From Mycolicibacterium senegalense (GTDB taxonomy: Bacteria > Actinomycetota > Actinomycetes > Mycobacteriales > Mycobacteriaceae), in NCBI RefSeq assembly GCF_019645875.1, contig NZ_CP081000.1, positions 124,001 to 188,000 of the forward strand: 64,000 nucleotides of DNA. The letters are read 5' to 3'. The stretch's first letter is position 1. The number at the start of each line of letters is the position of its first letter. The notes under the pieces were generated by a model, which made no database searches, was not told where the DNA came from, and was given only the letters and a program-made list of their open reading frames with translations. The translations under genes were made by a program, and so were the position numbers. Below, piece by piece: positions 34,281-43,236 of the stretch.

Positions 34281-37067
34281 ATGACTGCTGTCAATCCGCT
34301 CATCAATCCGCAGTTCACCTCACCTCATTCGGGCACTCCGGCACGCCCGACCGCATCTCGCCGGATACCTCAAACTACCGGCCGGATCGGTGCCTACAGC
34401 GGCATCGTGGTGACCGGGTGGCTGGTCGCCGCTCTCGCCTCCGGATATGGCGTCGCCGGCGCCGACACGACGGGGACGTCCTCCTCGGATTCCTCGACCT
34501 CAACCTCCGCGGGTTCGGCGTCTGGCGAGACCTCAACGGCGCCAACTTCCGCCGAGTCCTCGACCGATAGCTCGCCGGGCAAGAACGGAACATCGGCGGA
34601 CGGTCCCGGCAAGGGCTGGGCCAAGATGCCGGCGAAGCCGAAGCGGTCGGGGAAGACGTCGTCGACCAAGGAGCTCGCACCTGGGGTGACGATCAGCAGC
34701 AGCGGTGGGGCGCAGAAGGAGCCGGGTCGGCCGAAAAGTCTGGCCGGAACGATCGATGCGCACCTGGAGTCATTGTCATCGATACCGGACAAGGTGCGGG
34801 AGAGCGTGCTGACCCGCATCGACGACACGGAGAAACCGGAGTTGTCGCTGCCGACGCTTCCGCCTCCCGCTGTGTCGGACGCCGATTCGAAGGCTGCAGC
34901 TCCTGTCGGGCCGGTCAAGCTCAGCGCCACGCTCGAGCGGTCACTGGCGAAAGCCAAGGAGGTCACCGACCGCGTGGAACAGGTCACCGGCACGATCGGA
35001 GATCGCATGGCCGAGAAGGTCTCCGAGAAGATCAGCGATGCGGGCCTGACAGCGCCAGCGAAGGATGCCGAGTCCGTCATCACCTCTGCCGCGAGTGACG
35101 CGCGTGCCACGGTCAGCGCGATTGCCACGCCGGCTGCACAGACCCGGAACCCGGCCGAAGGGGTGCTCGGCGTCCTGAACGGGATCGTCACCGGTCTGCT
35201 CAATCCGTTCCTCGCCCCGCCTCCGGACTCGCCGGAACCGTTCACGCCGATCATGTGGGCGGCGTTGGCCTGGGTGCGGCGCAACGCGTTCAACCAGGCA
35301 CCCGTGGTCAGCAGCCCGACCACCACGGTGCAGACGGGTCAGACCATCACGGGCAATATCGGTGTGACCGACGCCGAAGGTGACGATCTGACCTACACGG
35401 TGACCGAGCAGCCGAAGTACGGCACGGTGACCATCGATCAGGAGACCGGCGAGTTCACCTACACCCCGAACGACATCGATTACGATGCGGCGCAGTTTGA
35501 TTCGTTCACGGTATCGGTCACCGACGGTGACAAGATCAACCTGCTGAGTCTCTTCAAGCCACGTACGGCCCAGAAGGACGTCGACGTGACGGTGCTCAAC
35601 CCCACCATCGAACGCGTGATCCTCGACCTGCCGGACGGCATCACCAACCCGAACACTCCACGCTTCGCCGAAGACGGGCAATCGATTTACTTCTCCGCCA
35701 CACCTACGGCCGGCGGCCGTGAGGAGATCTACCAGATCAGCGTTGACGGCTCGAGGGTCGAGTGCATCACTTGTGGCGTGTCGACGGAGATCACCGGGGG
35801 ACTGGGGAGAGTCGTCCCCTTCCAGGACGGTTCGGGGCGCTTGATGATTCAAGTCAGGACCAGCCCGAACTCCTACGTCGTCTACGAAGAGACGGTCGAC
35901 GGCCGCCAGCTGGTTCCCGTCATCACGCCGCCCTCCGGTGCACGTGCCATCGATCCGCAACGAGAAATGAGAATCTCGCCTGACGGCACGCATGTGTTGT
36001 TCAGCCAGATCCAGATGACCTCGACGGGTCTGATCACGGCGGTGCCGGTGGTGGGCCGGCTGGAACGCACCGACGCCGGATATGAAATCGCCGACGCCCG
36101 TGTGGTTTACCCCGTCGGGGAAGGCAAGCAGTGGACCCCCGACGGCAAGGGCGTGATAATCCTCGGCGGCCGCTATGAGGCAGGCAATGTCGATGACATC
36201 GTGGTCGACCTGGAGACCGGCGAGGTCACCCGGCTGACCGGCAACCTCGATTACGACGAGGACATCGACATGTCGCCCAACGGACAATGGATCGCGGTCG
36301 GCAGCACACGTGGGTATGACGCGCTGACGCCGATGTCCCGGATCGTGCGGCCGGCATTCCTGCCGGCGGACATCCAAGGTGCGGTGTACGAGAAGTACCG
36401 GGGTACCGGCGATTCCACCAACATCACGAACCAGGAATGGGTCATCGCAATCGAGGACGACCTCAAGGGCGAGAACGGGATTCCGGTGTTCGTCGATGGC
36501 GACGGGTATACCGCCCGCAGCATGGCGAGCTGGAACAACACCGGAGATGCGGTGGCATTCTGGGAGGCCAGCGGGGCTGATGAGACAGACACCCGGTTGG
36601 TCATCGCCAAGCTGAACTACACCACCAGCGTCGGGCCGGTGGAGGGCGATCGCACCACGCCGGATCCGACGTGGGCCCCCGAACTCAAGACGTACGTGCC
36701 CAGCACGGCGCCGTTGCCGCCGACTGGAACGTACGCCGGTTCCGGTGGCGGCACCGCGGTGGTCACCGAGACCACCGATTCGACGACGGGCCACATCGTT
36801 CGCACCGTCACCTACACCGATTACGTCAACGAGCAGGGGATGATCCTCAACGGCACCGAATCAACGGACACCACCGCCAGCCAGTCATCCATCCGCTACG
36901 TCGCTGACATCACCGTGACAGGCACGCATACCGGCTACCTCGATGCGGACGCCACCATCAACAAGCTGCAGCGGACGATGACCGGGTACATCACTTCGGA
37001 CCTCGACGGCGATGTGCAGAGCGTCAACGATCAGGACAGGATCGACGAGGACAGGACAAACATCTAG
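34281..37067 (+). CDS. Large secreted protein: Ser/Thr-rich stalk, Ig/cadherin-like repeat, beta-propeller
   Basis: 928 aa. The N-terminus has one hydrophobic helix (YSGIVVTGWLVAALASGYGV) ending AGADT, consistent with export. Residues about 65-330 are low-complexity Ser/Thr/Lys/Pro with predicted helices (KLSATLERSLAKAKEVTDRV). Then comes a VCBS/cadherin-like repeat (APVVSSPTTTVQTGQTITGN, ending GEFTYTPNDIDYDA). The rest has TolB/WD40-like propeller blades, recognisable from recurring P-(N/D)-G-(T/Q) turns: MRISPDGTHVLFSQ, KQWTPDGKGVIILGGRYEAG and IDMSPNGQWIAVGSTRGYD. A C-terminal beta-rich domain ends it. This architecture is common among mycobacterial surface proteins of unknown role. The divergent ROK regulator suggests carbohydrate-linked control. 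Confidence 0.85.
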   Translation: MTAVNPLINPQFTSPHSGTPARPTASRRIPQTTGRIGAYSGIVVTGWLVAALASGYGVAGADTTGTSSSDSSTSTSAGSASGETSTAPTSAESSTDSSPGKNGTSADGPGKGWAKMPAKPKRSGKTSSTKELAPGVTISSSGGAQKEPGRPKSLAGTIDAHLESLSSIPDKVRESVLTRIDDTEKPELSLPTLPPPAVSDADSKAAAPVGPVKLSATLERSLAKAKEVTDRVEQVTGTIGDRMAEKVSEKISDAGLTAPAKDAESVITSAASDARATVSAIATPAAQTRNPAEGVLGVLNGIVTGLLNPFLAPPPDSPEPFTPIMWAALAWVRRNAFNQAPVVSSPTTTVQTGQTITGNIGVTDAEGDDLTYTVTEQPKYGTVTIDQETGEFTYTPNDIDYDAAQFDSFTVSVTDGDKINLLSLFKPRTAQKDVDVTVLNPTIERVILDLPDGITNPNTPRFAEDGQSIYFSATPTAGGREEIYQISVDGSRVECITCGVSTEITGGLGRVVPFQDGSGRLMIQVRTSPNSYVVYEETVDGRQLVPVITPPSGARAIDPQREMRISPDGTHVLFSQIQMTSTGLITAVPVVGRLERTDAGYEIADARVVYPVGEGKQWTPDGKGVIILGGRYEAGNVDDIVVDLETGEVTRLTGNLDYDEDIDMSPNGQWIAVGSTRGYDALTPMSRIVRPAFLPADIQGAVYEKYRGTGDSTNITNQEWVIAIEDDLKGENGIPVFVDGDGYTARSMASWNNTGDAVAFWEASGADETDTRLVIAKLNYTTSVGPVEGDRTTPDPTWAPELKTYVPSTAPLPPTGTYAGSGGGTAVVTETTDSTTGHIVRTVTYTDYVNEQGMILNGTESTDTTASQSSIRYVADITVTGTHTGYLDADATINKLQRTMTGYITSDLDGDVQSVNDQDRIDEDRTNI

Positions 37068-37087
37068 TCGCCGAACCGGTCATCAAT

Positions 37088-37136
37088 CCAACCGCTCCGA
37101 CCCGCTCACTCACCGTGAGTACGTCGGAGCGGTTGG
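37088..37136. terminator. Bidirectional hairpin between convergent genes
   Basis: Perfect 14-bp arms CCAACCGCTCCGAC (37088-37101) and its complement (37123-37136) enclose a loop that contains a second small hairpin, ACTCAC-C-GTGAGT (37108-37120). It lies between the stop of the large secreted protein gene and the stop of the ridA-like gene and could terminate both. There is no clear T-run, as is common in mycobacteria. Confidence 0.75.
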
Positions 37137-37139
37137 CGT

Positions 37140-37523
37140 TCAACGCATCCGCGCGATGATCTGGATCTCCACGAGCGCACCCGGCATCGCGAGTTCGGTG
37201 ACACCGACGGCCGTCCAGGCCGGGTAGGGCTCGGCCACGAACTCGTCCTTGACCTCACCGAAAACCTGCACGTGCTGTTGCAGGCCGACGTGGTAGCTGG
37301 TGATGTCGGTGACGTCGGCAAAGGTCAGCCCTGCCTCCGCCAACAACCCGCGCAGGTTTTCGAAGGCCTGCCTGAACTGCTCCCTCGGATCTTCGGGCAC
37401 GCTCATATCGGCACGCATCCCGATCATCCCCGAACAACGCAGATGATCGCCGTCGATCACGCCGGGCGCGAAATGATGTGCATCGTACATCGGCTGCATC
37501 CACTGCGGGACAACTATTTTCAT
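37140..37523 (-). CDS. RidA/YjgF-family protein
   Basis: 127 aa, the usual RidA length. It has the pattern HLRCSGMIGMRADMSVPEDP, EQFRQAFENLRGLLAEAGLT, FADVTDITSYHVGL, PYPAWTAVGVTELAMPGALV and EIQIIARMR. RidA proteins are trimeric; archetypes hydrolyse reactive enamines/imines, with an Arg before the final strands. Here the corresponding tail is shortened to EIQIIARMR, so deaminase activity is plausible but not assured; some subfamilies have other substrates. It follows the dioxygenase-like gene by 15 bp and is probably co-transcribed. Confidence 0.9.
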   Translation of the reverse strand: MKIVVPQWMQPMYDAHHFAPGVIDGDHLRCSGMIGMRADMSVPEDPREQFRQAFENLRGLLAEAGLTFADVTDITSYHVGLQQHVQVFGEVKDEFVAEPYPAWTAVGVTELAMPGALVEIQIIARMR

Positions 37524-37538
37524 ACGACGCTCCTGATT

Positions 37539-38369
37539 TCAGCGCAACTGTGCAAAGTATTCGGGGTGGTACGGCTCGCCCGGCGCCAGCGTGGGGTCGT
37601 TGAGTGCGCTGACGTCGTGGGCGAAATCCGGCCTCGCGTCGGGCACCGGCCGGTAGAACAGCTGATCGCCGAAGAACCGGAAGACCAGGGTATGGCGGTC
37701 GGGGCAATCGGGTGTGACCGGGGCGCCGCCATGCAGGGAACCGGAGTGGAACACGAGTGCGTCACCCGGTTCCAGATCCCAGGAGATGACGTCCCAGGAC
37801 GTCGGGTCCTTGGCTCGGTCGCTTTCGATGTCGGGCAGTCGCGGCCAATCCGAGTCGGGCCACAGGGGTTTGGTGGGATCTGCCGGATCGGTGTAGGTCG
37901 TGCCGTCGTACTGGACGCCGGCATGGGAGCCCCGAACGAACTCCAGGGCGTTGTACCGCGGCAGCTTCTCGAAGCTGATCCAGATGTTGAGCAGGTGCGG
38001 CCCGTTGGCCGGCATGTAAGCGGTGTCCTGGTGCCAGGGTGAGCGGCCGGCCTTTCCGCCCTTCTTGATGAACAGTTCCTCGCCCAGGAACCACACGTGC
38101 TCCGAATCCCACAGGGAGGCAGCGAAGTCCGCGAGTTCGAGCTCCTTTATCAGACCGAGGTACTGCTCGATGTTCTCCGGGTTCCCGTACTCGTTGAAGT
38201 GTTCGTCGGGAGTCCCCGGATACACGCGCTTGGCGCCCGGGCTCGGATGCGCGATGCCGTAGTCGAACGCTTCGCGGATCCGGGCGAGTTGTTCGGGGCT
38301 GAACAGACCGCGCACGACGATGGCTCCGTCGGCAGCCAGGTTTCGCTTCATCTGGTCGGTTACCTGCAT
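37539..38369 (-). CDS. Phytanoyl-CoA dioxygenase (PhyH)-like Fe(II)/2-oxoglutarate enzyme
   Basis: 276 aa from ATG 38369 with GAGG eight bases upstream. It begins MQVTDQMKRNLAADGAIVVR, the typical PhyH opening, and contains the iron-binding H-x-D motif in SPWHQDTAYMPANG, a distal His in SGSLHGGAPVTPDC, and an Arg in HTLVFRFFGD for 2-oxoglutarate. WISFEKLPRYNALEFVRGSH is also characteristic. It should hydroxylate a small lipid or amine-like substrate with O2 and 2-oxoglutarate. With the RidA gene downstream and a divergent TetR gene upstream, it forms a small catabolic or detoxification unit controlled from the operators at 38381-38414. Confidence 0.9.
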   Translation of the reverse strand: MQVTDQMKRNLAADGAIVVRGLFSPEQLARIREAFDYGIAHPSPGAKRVYPGTPDEHFNEYGNPENIEQYLGLIKELELADFAASLWDSEHVWFLGEELFIKKGGKAGRSPWHQDTAYMPANGPHLLNIWISFEKLPRYNALEFVRGSHAGVQYDGTTYTDPADPTKPLWPDSDWPRLPDIESDRAKDPTSWDVISWDLEPGDALVFHSGSLHGGAPVTPDCPDRHTLVFRFFGDQLFYRPVPDARPDFAHDVSALNDPTLAPGEPYHPEYFAQLR

Positions 38370-38380
38370 GATCGCTACCT

Positions 38381-38414
38381 CATAACAGTTGTGATGTACA
38401 TAACGAGTGTTATG
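38381..38414. promoter_or_regulatory. Two tandem 16-bp operators between phyH-like and TetR genes
   Basis: Site 1, CATAACAGTTGTGATG (38381-38396), and site 2, CATAACGAGTGTTATG (38399-38414), are two copies of a palindrome CATAAC-N4-GTTATG, the second perfect in its arms, spaced 18 bp centre to centre. They lie between the divergent PhyH-like and TetR genes. This is the arrangement expected for autoregulated TetR control. Confidence 0.75.
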
Positions 38415-38454
38415 CTGCTCACGTTCGGAGCGGGTGTCAAGAGGAAGCGTGAAC

Positions 38455-39039
38455 ATGACTGTCACGAATTCAGCGTCGACCCGACAGGGTGAGGTGGTCG
38501 ATGCGGCGATCCGGGTGATCGCCAGGGACGGCCTGGCCGCCGCGTCGCTGCGGTCCATCGCGCGCGAAATCGGTTACACCACAGGTGTCGTCATGCACTA
38601 CTTCAAGGACAAGCGAGAATTACTGGTGGCCGCGGCCCAAGCGGTGTTCGATCCGTTCGACCCTCTACTGGCCGACGTCACATCTGACGGATTCGACGGC
38701 CTGCGCCGGCTCTGTGTCCTCCCGCTGCCCACTACCCCGGCCAATGAGGCGTTGTGGCGCATCTACGCCCAAGCGCTGGCCAGTGCCGAAACCGAGCCGG
38801 CCTTCGCCGCAACTGTCCGCAGTCGTTACGGCACTATCCGGGAACGCGTGCGGACCCTCCTGGCTGACGGGCAGCACGAGGGATACCTGCGTAGCGACTT
38901 CGATCCAGGCGCACAGTGCGACATCCTCTGCGCGCTCATCGACGGCTTGGCCCTGCATGCGATCAGCGAACCGGGCAGATTTCCGCCCGGCCGGCTGGAG
39001 GCATTGGTGACCCACGAGTTGGAGAAGCTCCGGAGCTGA
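38455..39039 (+). CDS. TetR-family transcriptional regulator (BetI-like)
   Basis: 194 aa from ATG 38455, preceded by AGAGGAAG. The helix-turn-helix is LRSIAREIGYTTGVVMHYF, residues about 32-50, followed by KDKRELLVAAAQAVF. The ligand domain is helical, with the BetI-like C-terminal arrangement (CDILCALIDGLALHAI). It diverges from the phyH-ridA unit, with two palindromic sites between them, so it most likely represses that unit and itself. A strong terminator follows. Confidence 0.93.
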   Translation: MTVTNSASTRQGEVVDAAIRVIARDGLAAASLRSIAREIGYTTGVVMHYFKDKRELLVAAAQAVFDPFDPLLADVTSDGFDGLRRLCVLPLPTTPANEALWRIYAQALASAETEPAFAATVRSRYGTIRERVRTLLADGQHEGYLRSDFDPGAQCDILCALIDGLALHAISEPGRFPPGRLEALVTHELEKLRS

Positions 39040-39042
39040 CCA

Positions 39043-39088
39043 GACGTGAAAACCCCCTATTTCCGCGGAAACAGGGGGTTTTGACGTC
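39043..39088. terminator. Strong bidirectional terminator
   Basis: The arms AAAACCCCCT (39049-39058) and AGGGGGTTTT (39073-39082) enclose TTTCCGCGGAAA-like pairing and are extended outward by GACGT/ACGTC after a single unpaired base on each side. The A-run and T-run give a classical intrinsic terminator on both strands, between the TetR gene and the convergent pntB. Confidence 0.93.
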
Positions 39089-39104
39089 TGCTCGGCAGAG
39101 GAAC

Positions 39105-40544
39105 CTAGACGTGCTCCGCGGCGGGCAGTGCCGCGAGGATGTCGTTGACGCGGTCGCGGGCGTCGCCGAAGAGCATCTGGGTGTTCTCCCGGAAGAACAG
39201 CGGGTTCTGCACACCGGCGTAGCCCGAGGCCATGGAACGCTTGAACACGATGACGTGGTCGGCGTTCCACACCGTGAGCACCGGCATGCCGGCGATCGGG
39301 CTGCCCGGATCCTCGGCGGCGGCCGGGTTGACGGTGTCGTTGGCGCCGATCACGAGCACGACGGAGGTGCCGTCGAAGTCGTCGTTGATCTCGTCCATCT
39401 CGAGCACGATGTCGTAGGGCACCTTGGCCTCGGCCAGCAGCACGTTCATGTGGCCGGGCAGGCGGCCGGCGACGGGGTGGATGCCGAAGCGGACGTTGAC
39501 GCCGCGCTCACGCAGCTTGCGGGTCAGGTCGGCCACACCGTACTGGGCCTGGGCCACGGCCATGCCGTAACCGGGGGTGATGATCACCGAGTCGGCGTGG
39601 GCGAGCAGCTCAGCCGCGCCCTCGGCGTTGATCTCGCGATGCTCGCCGTAATCCTTGTCCTCGGCCGGGCCAGCCTCGATGCCGAACCCGCCGGCGATCA
39701 CCGAGATGAACGACCGGTTCATGGCCTTGCACATGATGTAGGACAGGTAGGCACCGGAGGAGCCGACGAGAGCGCCGGTGATGATCAGCAGGTCGTTGCC
39801 GAGCAGGAAGCCGGAAGCGGCTGCGGCCCAACCCGAGTAGCTGTTGAGCATCGAGACCACCACGGGCATGTCGCCGCCGCCGATCGAGGCGACCAGATGC
39901 CAGCCGAGCAGCAGTGCGAGCACGGTGACGACGATGAGCAGCCACAGGTGCGGCTCGATGACGAACCACACGGTCAGCGCGGCGAAGACGATCAGCGCGC
40001 CGACGTTGAGGAAGTTCTTGCCGGGCAGCATCAACGGTGCGGACTTGATGCGGGCCGACAGCTTGAGGTTGGCCACGATCGAACCGGTGAAGGTGACCGC
40101 CCCGATGAACACACCGATGAACACCTCGGCCGAGTGGATGCCGAGCATCTTCTCGCCGACGAGCTTGACGGCTTCCTCACCGCCGAGGTTGTTCTCGACG
40201 TGCAGGTAACCGTTCCAGCCGACCAGCACGGCAGCCAGACCCACGAAGCTGTGCAGCAACGCGATCAGCTCGGGCATGCCGGTCATCTCGACGACCTTGG
40301 CGCGCCACAGGCCGATCGCGGCGCCGACGATCATCGCGCCGATCAACAGGGCCAGGCCCAGCGGTTCGATCTTGCGGTCGAAAGCCAGGGCGATGGTCGC
40401 GATCAGGGCGATGGCCATGCCGGCCATACCGAAGCTGTTACCGGCACGGGAGGTTTCGTGCTTGGACAGGCCGGCCAGCGCCAGGATGAAGAGCAGGGCC
40501 GCGACGACGTAGGCGGCCGAGGCAACGTTTTCTAGGGTGAACAT
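39105..40544 (-). CDS. pntB: NAD(P) transhydrogenase subunit beta
   Basis: 479 aa, normal length. The N-terminal half is membrane-embedded with about nine helices ([40 protein letters not shown], and later [20 protein letters not shown]). The C-terminal NADP-binding domain III has [58 protein letters not shown] residues and the ending [20 protein letters not shown]. With PntA it couples inward proton flow to hydride transfer from NADH to NADP+, supplying NADPH. It lies 34 bp after pntA, one operon. Confidence 0.97.
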   Translation of the reverse strand: MFTLENVASAAYVVAALLFILALAGLSKHETSRAGNSFGMAGMAIALIATIALAFDRKIEPLGLALLIGAMIVGAAIGLWRAKVVEMTGMPELIALLHSFVGLAAVLVGWNGYLHVENNLGGEEAVKLVGEKMLGIHSAEVFIGVFIGAVTFTGSIVANLKLSARIKSAPLMLPGKNFLNVGALIVFAALTVWFVIEPHLWLLIVVTVLALLLGWHLVASIGGGDMPVVVSMLNSYSGWAAAASGFLLGNDLLIITGALVGSSGAYLSYIMCKAMNRSFISVIAGGFGIEAGPAEDKDYGEHREINAEGAAELLAHADSVIITPGYGMAVAQAQYGVADLTRKLRERGVNVRFGIHPVAGRLPGHMNVLLAEAKVPYDIVLEMDEINDDFDGTSVVLVIGANDTVNPAAAEDPGSPIAGMPVLTVWNADHVIVFKRSMASGYAGVQNPLFFRENTQMLFGDARDRVNDILAALPAAEHV

Positions 40545-40578
40545 GGAATCCGTTCCAAAGTTTCTGTAGGTAGGACCG

Positions 40579-42105
40579 TCAGCTGCGGGAGAACATCGCG
40601 AGCATGCGACGCGTCACCGCGAAGCCGCCGAACACGTTGATGCTGGCCAGCAGGATGGCCACAAACGCCAACGAGGTGATCGCGATGTCGCCGTGGCCGA
40701 TCTGCAGCAGGGCGCCCACCACGATGATTCCCGAGATCGCGTTGGTCACCGACATCAGCGGGGTGTGCAGCGCATGGTGCACATTGCCGATCACGTAGTA
40801 GCCGATCACGATCGCCAGCGCGAACACGGTCAGGTGGACCTGCAGCGCGGCCGGGGAGATCGCGATCAGGGCGAAGACCGCGGCGGCAGCGGCGAACGTG
40901 AGGCCGAGCCGACGCCCGGTCGACATCGGCTGCTTCTCTTCCTTGACGGCCGGGGCCGCGGCGGCGGGCTGAGCCGCCGGGGCGGCCGAGACCTGCACCG
41001 GTGGCGGGGGCCAGGTGGTCTCGCCGTCGCGCACCACGGTCACCGAGCGCTGCACCACGTCGTCCCAGTCGAGGACGACCTTGCCGTCCTTCTCGGGGGT
41101 CAGCAGCTTGAGCAGGTTGACCAGGTTGGTGCCGTACAACTGAGAGGCCTGGGCGGGCAGGCGGCCGGCCAGGTCGGTGTAGCCGATGATCGTCACGCCG
41201 TTGTCGGTGACGATCGCCTGGTCCTTGACGGTGCCCTCGACGTTGCCGCCGTTGGCCGCGGCCATGTCGACGATCACGCTGCCGGGCTTCATCGAGGCCA
41301 CCATCTCGGCGGTGATGATGCGCGGCGCGGGCTTGCCGGGGATCAGTGCGGTCGTGACGATGATGTCGACGTCTTTGCACTGCTCGGCGTAGAGCGCGGC
41401 CTCACGGGCCTTGTAGTCGTCGTCCATCTCCTTGGCGTAGCCGGTGGCGGAGACTTCGGCCTGCTCGTTGGCCACGGACAGGTATTCGCCGCCGAGGGAG
41501 GCGACCTGATCGGCCACCTCGGGGCGGGGGTCGGTGGCCCGCACGATGGCGCCCAACGATCCGGCGGCGCCGATCGCGGCCAGGCCGGCCACACCGGCAC
41601 CCACGACGAGCACCTTGGCCGGCGGCACCTTGCCCGCCGCGGTCACCTGGCCGGTGAAGAACCGGCCGAAGCTGTGGGCGGCCTCGACCACGGCGCGGTA
41701 GCCGGCGATGTTGGCCATCGACGAGAGCACGTCGAGCGACTGGGCGCGGGAGATGCGCGGCACCGCGTCCATCGCCAGCACCGTGATGGGCCGGGCGGAC
41801 AGCTTCTCGACGAGTTCGGGCTTGAGCGCGGGTGAGATCAAGCTCACTAGCGTCGCTCCGTCACGCAGCTTGCCGATCTCGGCATCATCAGGCGCGTTGA
41901 CCTTCAGCACGACGTCGGCGTCCCACGCGTCGCCGATCTCGGCGCCGGCGTCTACATAGGCGGCGTCGGAAAAGCTCGAGGCAGCGCCGGCGCCGCTTTC
42001 TACGACTACCGCGTACCCGAGCTTGATGATCTGCCCGACAGTTTGCGGCGTGGCGGCAACGCGCGTTTCCCCAGGTAGGGACTCGCGCGGGATCCCGATG
42101 AGCAT
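40579..42105 (-). CDS. pntA: NAD(P) transhydrogenase subunit alpha, PntAa and PntAb parts fused
   Basis: 508 aa. Residues 1-375 form the NAD-binding domain I ([60 protein letters not shown], and the mobile-loop region). An Ala/Pro-rich linker leads to about four membrane helices ([60 protein letters not shown]) that in M. tuberculosis are a separate gene, pntAb. It works with PntB as the proton-translocating transhydrogenase in the cytoplasmic membrane. It starts at ATG 42105 with GGAG upstream. Conserved position after the ptpB-fadE2 region of M. tuberculosis, though here on the other strand and with an insertion between. Confidence 0.97.
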   Translation of the reverse strand: MLIGIPRESLPGETRVAATPQTVGQIIKLGYAVVVESGAGAASSFSDAAYVDAGAEIGDAWDADVVLKVNAPDDAEIGKLRDGATLVSLISPALKPELVEKLSARPITVLAMDAVPRISRAQSLDVLSSMANIAGYRAVVEAAHSFGRFFTGQVTAAGKVPPAKVLVVGAGVAGLAAIGAAGSLGAIVRATDPRPEVADQVASLGGEYLSVANEQAEVSATGYAKEMDDDYKAREAALYAEQCKDVDIIVTTALIPGKPAPRIITAEMVASMKPGSVIVDMAAANGGNVEGTVKDQAIVTDNGVTIIGYTDLAGRLPAQASQLYGTNLVNLLKLLTPEKDGKVVLDWDDVVQRSVTVVRDGETTWPPPPVQVSAAPAAQPAAAAPAVKEEKQPMSTGRRLGLTFAAAAAVFALIAISPAALQVHLTVFALAIVIGYYVIGNVHHALHTPLMSVTNAISGIIVVGALLQIGHGDIAITSLAFVAILLASINVFGGFAVTRRMLAMFSRS

Positions 42106-42222
42106 CGACTCTGCTCCGTTTCTTTCTGGTAGGCCTCTTCGTTCAGCCTGGAAGAGTGTCGCATTTGTGTTCAGGTAACGCGCATGCCCCTTTTGGGGGA
42201 TTGCTCAAAGGCCCAGCTCGGG

Positions 42223-43236
42223 TTACAGCCAGTCCCGGCGTTTGAACATCACATACAACAGGATCACGAGCACAACAATCAAAATGCTGCTGGCGATGAA
42301 GCCCACGACGGTGTTGATCCCGGGGTACATCACGTTCTGGCCGTAGAAGCCCGTGATGGCGGTCGGCACCGCGATGATGGCGGCCCAACCGCTGAGTTTT
42401 TTCATCACGGTGTTGAGTCGCGCGTCCTGCAAGGACAGGTTGGTTTCGAACACCGTGGTGACCATGTCGCGCAGAGACTCGGTCCACTCCGAGGCTCGTA
42501 ACACGTGGTCGTACAGGTCGGCATAGAGCGGATCGAGATCGGGCGAGGTCGACGAGTCCAGCCGCCGGTGCTGAATGGTGCTGACCACCTCGCGCATGGG
42601 CAGCACGACGCGGCGCAGTTCGACCAGATCCTTGCGCAGCTGGAAGGTGCGCCGTTGCAGGCCTCGGCGCGGCCTGCTGTCGGCGAACAACTCGTCCTCA
42701 AGCCCTTCGATGGCGTCGTCGAGCGCCTCCACGGCTTCGAAGTGCCCGTCCACGACGACGTCGAGCAGGGCATGCACCAGCGACCCGACTCCATACTGCT
42801 GGCCGCCGAGATCGTCGAAGCGTCGTGACACCTCGTCGATGTCGAACTCGGTGGCGGTGCCGTTCACGCTGGGCAGCCGGACCGTGATGAGCCCACGCGG
42901 AAGCACGAAGGCCGAAATGCGGTGTTTCACCAGCAGCGACGTGTCCGGTTCGGCGTCGTCATCGCGCACCCGGGTGTCGACGGCGTACACGGTGAAGAAC
43001 GTATGTGATTGGTAGACCGAGGTTTTGGTGCGCTCCTTGGGGGCGACGGCGTCTTCGACGGCCCACATGTTGAGCCCGAGCTCGTTGGCCAGTTCGCGCA
43101 GCGCCTCGTGGTCGGGGTCGTAGATGTCCGCCCACACCAGGGTGTCCTCTTCGGCCAGGCAATCCGAAATCCCCGTGAACGTGAAACCGTCGACCGGTTT
43201 TCCAGAACGCCAGATGCGTCCCCGCACTTGTCTCAC
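42223..43236 (-). CDS. CorA-family divalent metal transporter
   Basis: 337 aa. The long soluble funnel domain (LVWADIYDPDHEALRELANE, the acidic stalk helix region with LDDAIEGLEDELF) and two C-terminal membrane helices (WAAIIAVPTAITGFYGQNV, VVGFIASSILIVVLVILLYV) with the basic end FKRRDWL match CorA. The usual pore-entrance signature Gly-Met-Asn after the first helix reads Gly-Gln-Asn (YGQNVMYPG), so ion selectivity may differ from classical Mg2+ CorA. The start at 43236 overlaps the stop of the TetR gene by four bases. Confidence 0.92.
   Translation of the reverse strand: MRQVRGRIWRSGKPVDGFTFTGISDCLAEEDTLVWADIYDPDHEALRELANELGLNMWAVEDAVAPKERTKTSVYQSHTFFTVYAVDTRVRDDDAEPDTSLLVKHRISAFVLPRGLITVRLPSVNGTATEFDIDEVSRRFDDLGGQQYGVGSLVHALLDVVVDGHFEAVEALDDAIEGLEDELFADSRPRRGLQRRTFQLRKDLVELRRVVLPMREVVSTIQHRRLDSSTSPDLDPLYADLYDHVLRASEWTESLRDMVTTVFETNLSLQDARLNTVMKKLSGWAAIIAVPTAITGFYGQNVMYPGINTVVGFIASSILIVVLVILLYVMFKRRDWL

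Noticed and set aside
34941..36794. Minus-strand 617-codon frame opposite the secreted propeller protein
   Set aside because: The plus strand has signal, repeat and propeller motifs; the minus translation has none.
38916..41835. Long plus-strand open frames opposite pntB and pntA
   Set aside because: They are antisense mirror frames of highly conserved transhydrogenase genes in GC-rich DNA, with His/Gln/Asp-rich, low-complexity translations and no recognisable domain.
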